Shown here in pieces: positions 46,219 through 55,136 of a stretch of 64,000 bases of DNA. The DNA comes from an uncultured Phycisphaerales bacterium (GTDB lineage: Bacteria > Planctomycetota > Phycisphaerae > Phycisphaerales > UBA1924). Position 1 is the first letter of the stretch, and each line of letters begins with the position of its first letter. The translations under genes were made by a program, and so were the position numbers. Below the pieces are notes generated by a model, which was given only the letters and a program-made list of their open reading frames with translations, made no database searches and was not told where the DNA came from. The DNA is taken from positions 28,446 to 92,445 of the forward strand of contig CALMPG010000103.1 of NCBI GenBank assembly GCA_937871915.1, read 5' to 3'.

Positions 46219-48405
46219 ATGCACCCAATGGATACCACCTTGAAATCACCCCTCCGAAGCCTCTGGGCGGCCCTCGCGGCCGCGCTCGCCCTTGTTTCCG
46301 CTCCGGCAGTTCTCGCCGCCCCGAACGACGATGGCCCCGTGGCCGTCCGGGCCCTCCCCCAGCACCGAGCCGTGGAACAGGGGGGCCGGCTCGTGATCGC
46401 GGTGGAAATGGACCACCAGCCGCACTTCCACTCCTGGCCCGCCAAGGAGGTGAAACTCCCGGCCAACATCGACGAGTTCGCCATCCGCACCGAGGTCGGC
46501 CCCCAGACCGACGAGAAGGCCACCGAGGCCGCCAAGGAAGCCGCGGCCAAGGCCAAGAAGCCCGACGCCGAGGTCGAGGCCATCCGCGTCTACGCCCTCC
46601 CCTCGTGGGTCCGTCGCTTCGACGGCGTGCAGTATCCCCCGACCAAGGACGGCAAGGTCGCCGACCCGACGGGCATGAGCCCCACGATCACCCTGCCCCT
46701 GTACGAGGGCAAGGCCGTCTCCTACCTCCGCTTCGAGATCGCCCCCGACGCCCCGCTCGGCGAGCAGACCATCACCGTGCAGGCCAGCTACCAGGCGTGC
46801 AACGAGCAGATGTGTGCTGCCCCGCAGGATGACCTCATCGCCGTGAAGTTCACCATCGTCAAGTCCGGCGCGGCCGACGCCGCCCTGACCGCCGACACCG
46901 ACGCCGCCCTCTTCGGCGCGTACGACGCGAAGAAGTGGGGGAGCGGCACGACGCCCCCGCTCCCGCCGCCCACGCCGGCACCCACCAAGCCATCTCCGGC
47001 CCCCGCCGCGGCCGCCCCCACCGCCACCGGCGCCACGCTCTTCGGCATGAACATCGGCACCAACATCTTCATCCTCGCCCTCGCCTCCATGCTCGGCGGC
47101 TTCATCCTGAACCTCACGCCCTGCGTCCTCCCGGTCATCCCCATCAAGGTGATGTCCCTGACCCAGCACGCCACCTCGCGCTCCCACGCCCTCGTGCTGG
47201 GCCTCTGGATGGCCGCGGGCGTCGTGGCGTTCTGGGCCGCGATCGGCCTTCCCATGGCGATCATCAGCCGCCAACTCGACCCCTCGCAATACATCTTCGG
47301 CATCTGGTGGGTCTGCCTCTCCATCGGCATCGTCGTCGCCCTCATGGGCCTGGGCATCATGGGCCTCTTCTCGCTCAACCTTCCCCAGTCCGTCTACATG
47401 GTCGAGACGAAGGCCGACAGCCCGATGGGCTCGTTCCTCTTCGGCGTACTCGCGGCCGTCCTCGGCCTGCCGTGCTTTGGCTTCATGGCCGGCGGCCTGC
47501 TCGCCGCCGCGTCCACCATGCCCGCCTTCGCCATCATGACCATTTTCGTCGGCCTCGGCGTCGGCATGGCCGCGCCGTATCTCGTTCTCTCCGTCTGGCC
47601 CCAACTCCTGAAGTTCATCCCCCGCACCGGTCCGGCGAGCGAGCTCGTCAAGCAGGTCATGGGCATCCTCCTGCTCGCCGCGGCCGCCTTCTTCGTCGCC
47701 GCCGGTATCCAGGTCCTCCTCATCGAATACCCGTACCTCTCCGGCTCGATGACGTGGTGGTCGGTCGGCTTCTTCATCGCCATCGCCAGCCTCTGGCTGA
47801 TCATCCGAACCTGGCAGATCACCAGGAGTTTCTTCCGGCGGGCCGCCTTCACGCTCCTGGCCATCGCCATGACCGGCGGCATCTGGGTCTTCGCGCAGGA
47901 CCGCCTCACCTCCGACCGCGGCGCGTACTTGGAGCGACAGCAGGCCATGAAGGACGCCGGCCACGCGCTCACCGCTGGCGAGACCCCGGCGGGCGTCTGG
48001 CTGGAGTACACCCCCGAGTTGCTCGCGTCGGTCCGCGCCTCCGGCCGCCCCGTTTTTCTCGATTTCACGGCCTCGTGGTGCATCACCTGCAAGGCCCTCA
48101 AGGCCGCGGTGCTCGACCGCGAACCGCTCAAGAGCGAGTTCAAAGCCCGCGGCGTGGTCCTGATGGAGGTTGATTGCTCAGCCCGAAACGGCCCGGGTTC
48201 GAAGTTTCTCCGCGAACTCGGGCGCACGGGCGTTCCGACGTGGGTGGTGTACGCCCCGGGCGATGCCACGCCGCACTTCGTTCCCGTGGACACGCCCACC
48301 TCCGGCTCTGTCCTCGCGGCCCTCGACGCGGTGGGAATCACCGCTTCCACCGCCACCACGTCCGCCGCGGGGCCCACCACGGGCGGCACAACCCCCACGC
48401 GTTGA
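46219..48405 (+). CDS. DsbD-like thiol:disulfide interchange protein
   Basis: This 728-residue membrane protein moves reducing power from the cytosol to the periplasm. A signal peptide is followed by a periplasmic DsbD-alpha-like (DUF255/N-terminal) domain with QACNEQMCAAP, a candidate redox pair. A Pro-rich linker leads to about eight helices with LTPCVLPVIP and LGLPCFGF (the DsbD-beta cysteines). The C-terminal thioredoxin-like domain carries SWCITCK at about residues 620-626. Start is uncertain: GTG 46213, ATG 46219 and ATG 46228 are all possible, with no strong Shine-Dalgarno site. It is followed by tRNA-Gly. Cytochrome maturation for the oxidase cluster may be one of its uses, which is inference. 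Confidence 0.9.
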   Translation: MHPMDTTLKSPLRSLWAALAAALALVSAPAVLAAPNDDGPVAVRALPQHRAVEQGGRLVIAVEMDHQPHFHSWPAKEVKLPANIDEFAIRTEVGPQTDEKATEAAKEAAAKAKKPDAEVEAIRVYALPSWVRRFDGVQYPPTKDGKVADPTGMSPTITLPLYEGKAVSYLRFEIAPDAPLGEQTITVQASYQACNEQMCAAPQDDLIAVKFTIVKSGAADAALTADTDAALFGAYDAKKWGSGTTPPLPPPTPAPTKPSPAPAAAAPTATGATLFGMNIGTNIFILALASMLGGFILNLTPCVLPVIPIKVMSLTQHATSRSHALVLGLWMAAGVVAFWAAIGLPMAIISRQLDPSQYIFGIWWVCLSIGIVVALMGLGIMGLFSLNLPQSVYMVETKADSPMGSFLFGVLAAVLGLPCFGFMAGGLLAAASTMPAFAIMTIFVGLGVGMAAPYLVLSVWPQLLKFIPRTGPASELVKQVMGILLLAAAAFFVAAGIQVLLIEYPYLSGSMTWWSVGFFIAIASLWLIIRTWQITRSFFRRAAFTLLAIAMTGGIWVFAQDRLTSDRGAYLERQQAMKDAGHALTAGETPAGVWLEYTPELLASVRASGRPVFLDFTASWCITCKALKAAVLDREPLKSEFKARGVVLMEVDCSARNGPGSKFLRELGRTGVPTWVVYAPGDATPHFVPVDTPTSGSVLAALDAVGITASTATTSAAGPTTGGTTPTR

Positions 48406-48471
48406 CCCTTTCCCCCCTCCGGCGTAACCTTGTCCCCGCGAACAGCCGATAGGGCTCCTCGCAGACATCCC

Positions 48472-48543
48472 GAGGGCGTAGCTCAGTGGTAGAGCGACAC
48501 GTTGCCAACGTGTAGGTCGAGGGTTCAAGCCCCTTCGCCCTCT
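48472..48543 (+). tRNA. tRNA-Gly (anticodon GCC)
   Basis: The cloverleaf folds completely: acceptor 48472-48478 with 48536-48542 (7 perfect pairs), D arm 48481-48495, anticodon stem 48497-48501 with 48509-48513, anticodon GCC at 48504-48506, T loop TTCAAGC. The discriminator is U and CCA is not encoded. Confidence 0.95.
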
Positions 48544-48557
48544 TTGACGAGAGACCC

Positions 48558-48594
48558 GAGCCGGTGCGGCAACGCACCGGCTCGCGGCTTTTTT
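48558..48594 (+). terminator. Terminator after tRNA-Gly
   Basis: An 11-bp perfect stem (48558-48568 with 48573-48583) with a GCAA tetraloop is followed by GCGGC and TTTTTT. It lies 14 bases past the tRNA. Confidence 0.85.
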
Positions 48595-48712
48595 GCCACC
48601 TCCCCCGCCCCGGCGGGGGAGGTGTCCGAGCAAAGCGAGGACGGAGGGGGACCGCCCGGCGGGACGTTCGGGCGTTCACCTATTCCGCTCCAACAACCCG
48701 ATCCAAGGGTGA

Positions 48713-50524
48713 ATGCCGGTCACCCTCGCCACCACCTCTTTCGGCCCCGCCGACTGGATCGTCCTCTCCCTCTATCTCGCCCTCCTCGTCGCCACCGGCG
48801 TCTGGTTCTCCCGGCGCGAGCAGAAGACCACCAGCGAGTATTTCCTCGCCGGCCGCCGCATGCCCATGTGGGCCGTCGCCGTCTCGATCATCGCCACCTC
48901 CCTCTCCGCGGCCACCTTCGTCGGCGCGCCCGAGCAATCGTACAAGGGCGACCTGACATATCTCTCCACGAACATCGGCGGCCTGATCGCCGTCGTCATC
49001 GTCGCGTACTTCTTCATCCCCGCCTTCTACCGCAACAACTGCACCACCGTCTACGAACTCCTCGAGCGCCGCTTCGGCACCGGCTCCAAGCACGCCACCA
49101 GCGCGGCCTTCATGGTCGGCCGCCTCTTCGCCTCCGGAGCCCGCATCTACATCGCCGCCATCCCGGCCTCGATGATCCTCTTCGGCGCGGGCGTGGAGAC
49201 ATCCGGCAACTACGAACTCTGCATGATCCTCTCCATCGCCGCGCTCACGCTCGTGGGCACGGTCTACACCCTCTTCGGCGGCATCTCCGGCGTGATCTGG
49301 ACGGATGTGATCCAGACGGTGGTGTTGGTCGTTGCGGTGATCGCGGCGATTGTGGTGCTGTGGCACAGGCTTGAAGCCCCGACAGGAGAACTCGCACAGA
49401 CTCTCCAAAATATCCACGGCACCGGATGGACAGGCAACCTACAGGATGACGCGATCGACATGCTTCGGCGCGATCACAAGCTCACACTCCTCAAGACCGG
49501 ACTTGAGCCAACAACACCAGGAGCGTCGCTGGGCTTTGATCCGGCGGCGCAGTTCACCCTCTTGACGGCTGTGACCGGCTTTGCCCTTCTCAGTCTCGCC
49601 GCATTCGGAACCGATCACGACATGGTCCAGAGAATGCTGACTTGTCGGAATGCGATTCAAGGAGGGCGGAGCGTTCTGCTCTCGATCGCAATCGGTGTTC
49701 CATTAGTCGCTGCGTTCCTCATCGTGGGTCTGCTGCTCTATGTCCCCGACGCGTATCTTGCTCAGCACGTCTACCAAACCGTGAAAATGATGGGGTGGGA
49801 TCCCTCGCTGGCCAAGTTGCGCATGCCCGACTCCAAGCAGGTCTTTGTCCGCTTCATCATCACCGACATGCCCCCCGGCCTCCGCGCCCTCATGCTCGCC
49901 GGCCTCTTCGCCGCCGGCGTCGGCTCCCTCACCTCCGCCATCAACGCCATGGCCGCCACCTTCATCAAGGACTTCTACATCCGCCTCGCCCCCAACCGCG
50001 GCGAGCGGCACTATCTCGCGGCCAGCAAACTCGCGGTGGTGGGGTGGGGCCTCGCCCTCGCCGCCTTCGCCGTCGGCTGCGTCTACTGGCAGAAGGCCGC
50101 GCCGCAGACCACGCTCATCGGCCTCGCCCTCGGCGTCATGACCTTCGCCTACGCGGGGCTTCTGGCGGTCTTCCTCACGGCCCTCTTCACCAAGCGCGGC
50201 AACACCACCAGCGTTATCGCCGCGCTCCTCACCGGCTTCGTCGTCATCGCCCTGCTCCAGGACTGGGCCTGGCCGCACTGGACCAAGTACGTCGCGACAG
50301 ACCTCGCAAACCTCAAACTCGCCTTCCCCTGGCACATGACCATCGGCACAACCCTTGCCTTCGCCGTCTGCTGCCTCGGCCGCCGCACGCACACCTCCAC
50401 CATGAACACCGCGGCCACCATCCACGCCGCCACTCACTGCCAGCAGTGCGGCTACGACCTCGCGGGCGTTGCCAGCGGCACCTGCCCCGAATGCGGCCAC
50501 AAGAACGAGCCCCGAACGCAGTGA
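48713..50524 (+). CDS. Sodium:solute symporter with C-terminal zinc-ribbon
   Basis: This 603-residue transporter belongs to the SSS family: VGAPEQSYKGDLTYLSTNIGG and FGGISGVIWTDVIQTVV are family features, and about thirteen helices are predicted. The substrate is unknown. After the last helix comes a short ribbon with CQQCGYDLAGV...CPECG (about residues 580-598), the planctomycete-type zinc finger, fused in frame. The part of the gene at about 49316-49800 (residues 200-360) has lower GC and different codon choice from its neighbours. ATG 48713 follows an AGGGTGA. It lies between a tRNA and the M16 peptidase. Confidence 0.88.
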   Translation: MPVTLATTSFGPADWIVLSLYLALLVATGVWFSRREQKTTSEYFLAGRRMPMWAVAVSIIATSLSAATFVGAPEQSYKGDLTYLSTNIGGLIAVVIVAYFFIPAFYRNNCTTVYELLERRFGTGSKHATSAAFMVGRLFASGARIYIAAIPASMILFGAGVETSGNYELCMILSIAALTLVGTVYTLFGGISGVIWTDVIQTVVLVVAVIAAIVVLWHRLEAPTGELAQTLQNIHGTGWTGNLQDDAIDMLRRDHKLTLLKTGLEPTTPGASLGFDPAAQFTLLTAVTGFALLSLAAFGTDHDMVQRMLTCRNAIQGGRSVLLSIAIGVPLVAAFLIVGLLLYVPDAYLAQHVYQTVKMMGWDPSLAKLRMPDSKQVFVRFIITDMPPGLRALMLAGLFAAGVGSLTSAINAMAATFIKDFYIRLAPNRGERHYLAASKLAVVGWGLALAAFAVGCVYWQKAAPQTTLIGLALGVMTFAYAGLLAVFLTALFTKRGNTTSVIAALLTGFVVIALLQDWAWPHWTKYVATDLANLKLAFPWHMTIGTTLAFAVCCLGRRTHTSTMNTAATIHAATHCQQCGYDLAGVASGTCPECGHKNEPRTQ

Positions 50525-50633
50525 GGGGTTTTCTTTCCCCGTGCGTAACCCGGGCCCCTCACTTCGTTCGGGGATCGTTTTCGTCACTCTCAGTACTCTC
50601 CGTACCATTCCCACCCCCTTCGGAGACTGTCCC

Positions 50634-53429
50634 ATGCGCCGCCCCCGCCCCTCCCTCGCCCCCTTCGTGCTGCTCCTCGCCCTCCTCGCGGTGGGGCCTT
50701 TCACCCCCGCAGCGCAGGCCCAGGACGTCAAGTACGACAAGTACACCCTCGACAACGGCCTCACCGTCATCCTCCACGAGGACCACACCCTCCCCATCGT
50801 CACCATCGACCTCTGGTACCGCGTGGGCGCCAAGGAAGAGCCGCGCGGCCGCTCCGGCTTCGCCCACCTCTTCGAGCACCTGATGTTCATGGGCACGCAG
50901 CGCGTCAAGGGGAGCGACTTCGACAACTTCATGGAAGCCGGCGGCGGCTCCAACAACGCCTCAACCTCTCTCGATCGCACCAACTACTTCTCCAACGGTC
51001 CCGCCTCGCTCCTGCCCACGCTCCTCTGGCTCGACGCGGATCGCATGGAGGACCTCGGGCGCGCCATGACGACCGAGAAGCTCAACAAGCAGCGAGACGT
51101 CGTTCGCAACGAGATCCGCCAGAACGTCGAGAACACACCCTACGGGCGGGCCGACGAGTGGGTGACAAGGTACATGTACCCCGTCGGCCACCCCTACCAC
51201 GAGAACGTCTACGGCCTGCACGAGGACCTCGAGGCCGCCACCGTCAACAACGTCAAGGACTTCTTCGCGAACTTCTACGTCCCCAACAACTGCTCCCTCG
51301 TCGTCGCGGGCGACTTTGATCCGGCGACCATCAGGCCGATGGTGAACAACCTGTTCGGCACCATCGCCCGCGGAGCGCCAGTGATCCGTCGCGAGGCCAA
51401 GGACTGGCCCACGCCCGTGCTGGGCAGGGTGATCCGCACGACCATGCTCGACAAGGTCGAGAAGCCCCGCCTCTCCTTCACCTACCACTCGCCCGCGTGG
51501 TACCAGCCCGGCGACGCCGAGATGGACCTGCTCGGAGCGGTCCTCACGCAGGGCAAGTCCAGCCGCCTCTACAAGCGACTCGTGCTCGACGACAAGACCG
51601 CCACCGACGTGAGCGCGAGCCAGAACTCCGCCACCCTGGGCAGCCTCTTCCAGATCGACGTCTACGCCCGCCCCGACGCCGACCTCAACGCCGTCGAGAA
51701 GGCCGTTGACGAGGAGATCGCGAAGATCCTCACATCCGGCGTCACCGCGGAGGAGCTCGGCCAGCGCACCGCCACCATCGAGCTCGGGATGCTCTCCCGC
51801 CTGGACAACCTCCAGGCCAAGGCCGACCGCCTCAACGAGTACGAGTACTTCTTCGGCGAGCCCAACTCCTTCAAGCGCGACCTCGACCGCTACCGCAACG
51901 CCACGCCCGCCGGCGTGCAGGACTGGGCGAAGAGGACCCTCACCCAGGACTCCCGCCTGCTCACCCGCGTCCTTCCCGAAGAGCCCGACCGCGGCGCATC
52001 GGCCCGCGACACACGCCCCGCCGATTTCTCCCAGGCCCACTTCGCCCCGCAGGCTCCCGAGTCCTTCAGGCTCTCCAGCGGCGTGAACGTCATGCTCTGG
52101 AAACGCTCCGAACTCCCCCTCGTCTCCGTGCAGGTCGTCGTGCACCCGGGCGGAGCCCTGATCGACAACTCCGCCGCGGGCCTCGCGTATCTCACCGGCG
52201 AGATGCTCGGCGAGGGCGCCGGCTCCCGCGACGCCACGCAGTTCGCCGACGCCGTGCAGTCCATCGGCGGCGCCTTCGGTGCCGGCGCATCCCAGGAAGC
52301 CTTCACCGCGGGCATGACCGTTCTGCGGCGAAACTTCGACGCAGGCGCGGCCCTCCTCGCCGACGCCGTCCGCCGCCCGCGCCTCACCGCCGAGGACTTC
52401 GAGCGCGTCCAGCGCCTCCACATCGCCGATCTGCAGCAGGAACTCGAGAACCCCCAGGCCGTCGCGGGCAACGTCGGCCTGCGCGTGCTCCTGGGCGACC
52501 GCCACCCCTACGCCCTCCCCGTCGGCGGCACCATCGCCACGGCCTCCGCCGCCAAGCTCGCCGACGTCAAGCACCTCCACGAGGCCCTCTTCGCCCCGGC
52601 GTTCACCACGATCCTTGTCTGCGGCGATGTCACGAAAGAGCAGGCGACGGCCGCGCTCGAGAAGGGCTTCGGCGACTGGAAGCCCGCCGGCGCGGATCGT
52701 CCCGCGCCCCCGACGGTCGCCGCCTCGCAGGCCGATTCGGTCATCCCTCAGGCGAGCGGGCTGCGCGTCGTGCTCGTCGATCGTCCCGAGGCGGTCCAGA
52801 CGGTCATCCGCTTCATGACCCCCGGCCCCAAGGCCGCGGACCCCGCCCGCGTCCGCTACAACGTGCTCAACACCATCCTCGGCGGTTCCTTCACCAGCCG
52901 CCTCAACCAGAACCTCCGCGAGGAGCACGGATACACGTACGGCGCTGGCTCTCGCTTCGTGATGAGCCCGATGGTCGGCATGTTCGTCGCCCGCGCGGCG
53001 GTCAAGGCCGACACCACCGGCGAATCGCTCAGGGAGTTCCTCAAGGAGTTCGACCGCATCCGCACCAAGGGCGGGGACATCTCTCCCGCGGAGGCGATCA
53101 AGGCGGCACAGACCATCCGCACCGAGACCATCCAGGGCCTCGCGGGCATCCACGGCCCCATCGGCGAGATGTCCTCGCTCCTGGTCGCCGGCCTTCCCTT
53201 CGAGTCCGTTGCGACGGATCTTGCGGCCGCGATGAAGATCACCGCCCCCGAACTCAACGCGGCCGGAAACGCCTCGATCCCGCTCGAGAGAGGCGTTCTC
53301 GTTCTCGTGGGCGACAAGACGCTCATCCTCGAGCAGATCAAGGACCTGAAACTGCCCCCGCCCGTGGAGTACACACCCGAGGGCGAGAAGCAGAACGCTC
53401 CGGGCGCGCGCTCCGCCAAGTCCGGGTGA
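50634..53429 (+). CDS. Exported M16 zinc metallopeptidase (two-domain)
   Basis: This 931-residue peptidase is an insulinase-family protein exported by a signal peptide ending near AAQAQ. The first half has the inverted zinc motif HLFEH at 78-82 with a third ligand in VVRNEIRQ (Glu160). A second, inactive M16 domain follows (from about 480), giving the layout of bacterial pitrilysin-like pairs fused in one chain. It probably degrades peptides in the periplasm. The start ATG 50634 is preceded by GGAGAC. A C-terminal tail of about 30 charged residues ends the protein. The following gap carries AGTGAGAAG repeats. Confidence 0.92.
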   Translation: MRRPRPSLAPFVLLLALLAVGPFTPAAQAQDVKYDKYTLDNGLTVILHEDHTLPIVTIDLWYRVGAKEEPRGRSGFAHLFEHLMFMGTQRVKGSDFDNFMEAGGGSNNASTSLDRTNYFSNGPASLLPTLLWLDADRMEDLGRAMTTEKLNKQRDVVRNEIRQNVENTPYGRADEWVTRYMYPVGHPYHENVYGLHEDLEAATVNNVKDFFANFYVPNNCSLVVAGDFDPATIRPMVNNLFGTIARGAPVIRREAKDWPTPVLGRVIRTTMLDKVEKPRLSFTYHSPAWYQPGDAEMDLLGAVLTQGKSSRLYKRLVLDDKTATDVSASQNSATLGSLFQIDVYARPDADLNAVEKAVDEEIAKILTSGVTAEELGQRTATIELGMLSRLDNLQAKADRLNEYEYFFGEPNSFKRDLDRYRNATPAGVQDWAKRTLTQDSRLLTRVLPEEPDRGASARDTRPADFSQAHFAPQAPESFRLSSGVNVMLWKRSELPLVSVQVVVHPGGALIDNSAAGLAYLTGEMLGEGAGSRDATQFADAVQSIGGAFGAGASQEAFTAGMTVLRRNFDAGAALLADAVRRPRLTAEDFERVQRLHIADLQQELENPQAVAGNVGLRVLLGDRHPYALPVGGTIATASAAKLADVKHLHEALFAPAFTTILVCGDVTKEQATAALEKGFGDWKPAGADRPAPPTVAASQADSVIPQASGLRVVLVDRPEAVQTVIRFMTPGPKAADPARVRYNVLNTILGGSFTSRLNQNLREEHGYTYGAGSRFVMSPMVGMFVARAAVKADTTGESLREFLKEFDRIRTKGGDISPAEAIKAAQTIRTETIQGLAGIHGPIGEMSSLLVAGLPFESVATDLAAAMKITAPELNAAGNASIPLERGVLVLVGDKTLILEQIKDLKLPPPVEYTPEGEKQNAPGARSAKSG

Positions 53430-53439
53430 ACCAACCCGG

Positions 53440-53475
53440 CCCTTCTCACTTCTCACTCTTCACTTCTCACTCTTC
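53440..53475 (-). repeat. Inverted AGTGAGAAG tract between M16 and AlkD genes
   Basis: CTTCTCACT occurs at 53442-53450, 53449-53457 (overlapping) and 53463-53471, all as AGTGAGAAG on the minus strand. It fills the gap between the convergent stops of the two genes. Confidence 0.6.
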
Positions 53476-53482
53476 GCAGCCC

Positions 53483-54304
53483 CTACGGCTTCACCCCGAT
53501 GTGCTTCCCCGCCTCGCGCACCGTGATCGCCGCCAGCTTCGGCTTGTGCGACTTCAGGAACGCCTTCACCCCGTCCGGATTCGTCCGCGCGTGCTGGCGC
53601 AGGGCCCATCCGATCGCCTTGCGGATGAAGAAGTCCGGCTCATCGGCCCGCCGCAGGCAGAAGTCGAAGAGCATCGCCTCGTCGGTGTGCTCTTTGTGCT
53701 TGAGCTGCGCGATGATCGCCGAGCGGCGCACCCACAGGTCCTCGTCGTCGATCCACTTGCGCATCGCCGGGGCCGTGGCGTTGCGGCTGGTGAGCAGGAT
53801 GTGCCCCACGATCCCCCCCGCCACCCAGTCCACGATGTCCCACCACGCCCCCTCCACGATCATCCGCTTGAACAGCGGCAGGTGCGCCGGCGTCAGGTGC
53901 TCCTCGAACGCCTCGGCGAAGTAGCACGACGCGTAGAGCAGCTCGCGCGGTCCGGCCAGCGGCGGCGGCGACATCTTCGAGTCCTTCCGGGGCGCGGGCG
54001 CCTTGCCGGAGGGATACTCCGTCGCGGGCGGCCACGCGGGCCCGCCCTCTTCCGCCAATCCCCCATGGGCCCCCGCGTCCCAGAGCGAGAGCACCCCCGC
54101 CCGATATGCCGAGCCGTCCGCCGGGGCGTACCGCTCGACCATCTCCTTGAAGATCGGCTCCCGCACCGGGTTCTGCACCCCGTAGAAGGGCTGCACCGTC
54201 TTCATGTACGCGGCCATCTCGTGGGCCAGCTTTGGGTTGGCCCTGGCGGCGAGCTCGCCGTGGGCGAACTCGACGATCGTGAGTGTTCCGGAGGCCGACG
54301 TCAT
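53483..54304 (-). CDS. AlkD-like DNA alkylation repair protein
   Basis: This 273-residue helical-repeat protein resembles AlkD-type DNA glycosylases, which remove bulky alkylated bases. Family features are WDIVDWVAGGIVG, DEDLWVRRSAIIAQL and ADEPDFFIRKAIGWALRQHA, with the Trp/Asp-rich core of AlkD. An insertion (about 75-125) makes it longer than most members. Start may be ATG 54304 or ATG 54316. It lies tail to tail with the M16 gene and divergent from a small secreted protein. Confidence 0.85.
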   Translation of the reverse strand: MTSASGTLTIVEFAHGELAARANPKLAHEMAAYMKTVQPFYGVQNPVREPIFKEMVERYAPADGSAYRAGVLSLWDAGAHGGLAEEGGPAWPPATEYPSGKAPAPRKDSKMSPPPLAGPRELLYASCYFAEAFEEHLTPAHLPLFKRMIVEGAWWDIVDWVAGGIVGHILLTSRNATAPAMRKWIDDEDLWVRRSAIIAQLKHKEHTDEAMLFDFCLRRADEPDFFIRKAIGWALRQHARTNPDGVKAFLKSHKPKLAAITVREAGKHIGVKP

Positions 54305-54458
54305 GACGGGGAGCATAATCCCCCCGACGCGGGTGCGTCGGACCGGCCCCGGCTGGCCTTGTCGGTACCGGGGCCCGATCGGCTCTGTGATGGGCAATGG
54401 ACCCGCCTGTCGATCGTTTGGCCGCACCGGACGACGCGATCGCATCGCGGCTATGTCC

Positions 54459-54465
54459 AAAGGAG
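54459..54465 (+). promoter_or_regulatory. Shine-Dalgarno site for the small secreted protein
   Basis: AAAGGAG lies 5 bases before ATG 54471, a near-ideal site. It decides against the upstream ATG 54453. Confidence 0.65.
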
Positions 54466-54470
54466 ATTCC

Positions 54471-54929
54471 ATGCGACTTTCGAGGATGACATCAATGGCG
54501 GCAGTTGTGGCGATTCTGGCGACCGGCGTGACTTTCTGGACGGCCAGCGCCCAGCCCGAGGGCGGCGGAAAGCCCGGCGCACAGCCCCCGGCGGGCGAGG
54601 GGCGGCCCCGGCCCAATCGCGGTGGGGGGGGTGCTGACGGCCCCGGCGCTCGCGAGCGCGGCCCTCGCAGCGAGTGGGCCGAGAAGCTCAAGGATGAAAT
54701 GCGCGACCACCCGCGCATGGCCCGGTCGCTTGTCTCGCTCCACGAGGTCAAGGACTACATGGACAAGGCCCCCGGCGACTTCGGCGGCCACAAGGCCTCC
54801 GCCATCAAGGCCATCGACGAGGCGATCAAGGAGATCACCGAGGCCATGAAGTTCGACGCCAAGCGCGGCGACAAGGGCAAGGACCCCAAGCCCGGCGACA
54901 AGCCCGGCGCCCCCTCCTCCAAGCCGTAA
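54471..54929 (+). CDS. Small secreted helical protein
   Basis: This 152-residue protein has a signal peptide ending near ASAQ, then a Gly/Pro/Arg-rich linker and a helical domain of about 60 residues (LKDEMRDHPRMARSLVSLHE). It ends in a charged Lys/Asp/Pro tail. No family is recognised. A strong hairpin follows the gene. It is divergent from the AlkD-like gene. Confidence 0.7.
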   Translation: MRLSRMTSMAAVVAILATGVTFWTASAQPEGGGKPGAQPPAGEGRPRPNRGGGGADGPGARERGPRSEWAEKLKDEMRDHPRMARSLVSLHEVKDYMDKAPGDFGGHKASAIKAIDEAIKEITEAMKFDAKRGDKGKDPKPGDKPGAPSSKP

Positions 54930-54953
54930 GCCACAGAGCGGTGTGCAACTCCG

Positions 54954-54993
54954 GGGCCGGTCGTCGCGAGCAATCCCTCGCGGCGACCGGCCC
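54954..54993 (+). terminator. 17-bp hairpin after the small secreted protein
   Basis: A 17-bp stem (54954-54970 with 54977-54993; one G-U pair) encloses a CAATCC loop. The T-run after it is weak (GTGCGTTTGAG), so it may act as a terminator or an RNA stabiliser. Confidence 0.65.
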
Positions 54994-55136
54994 GTGCGTT
55001 TGAGCGGACATGCCGGCCCGGCCGTCCCGAAGGGCGATCGGCGTTGTGGGCCGTCGATTCCGCCGCGAGCACGCGCATCGAGATATCCTCGTTCTCCTCG
55101 CATCGCGGGGTTCCCCTCGCACACCGGAGTTCGCCC

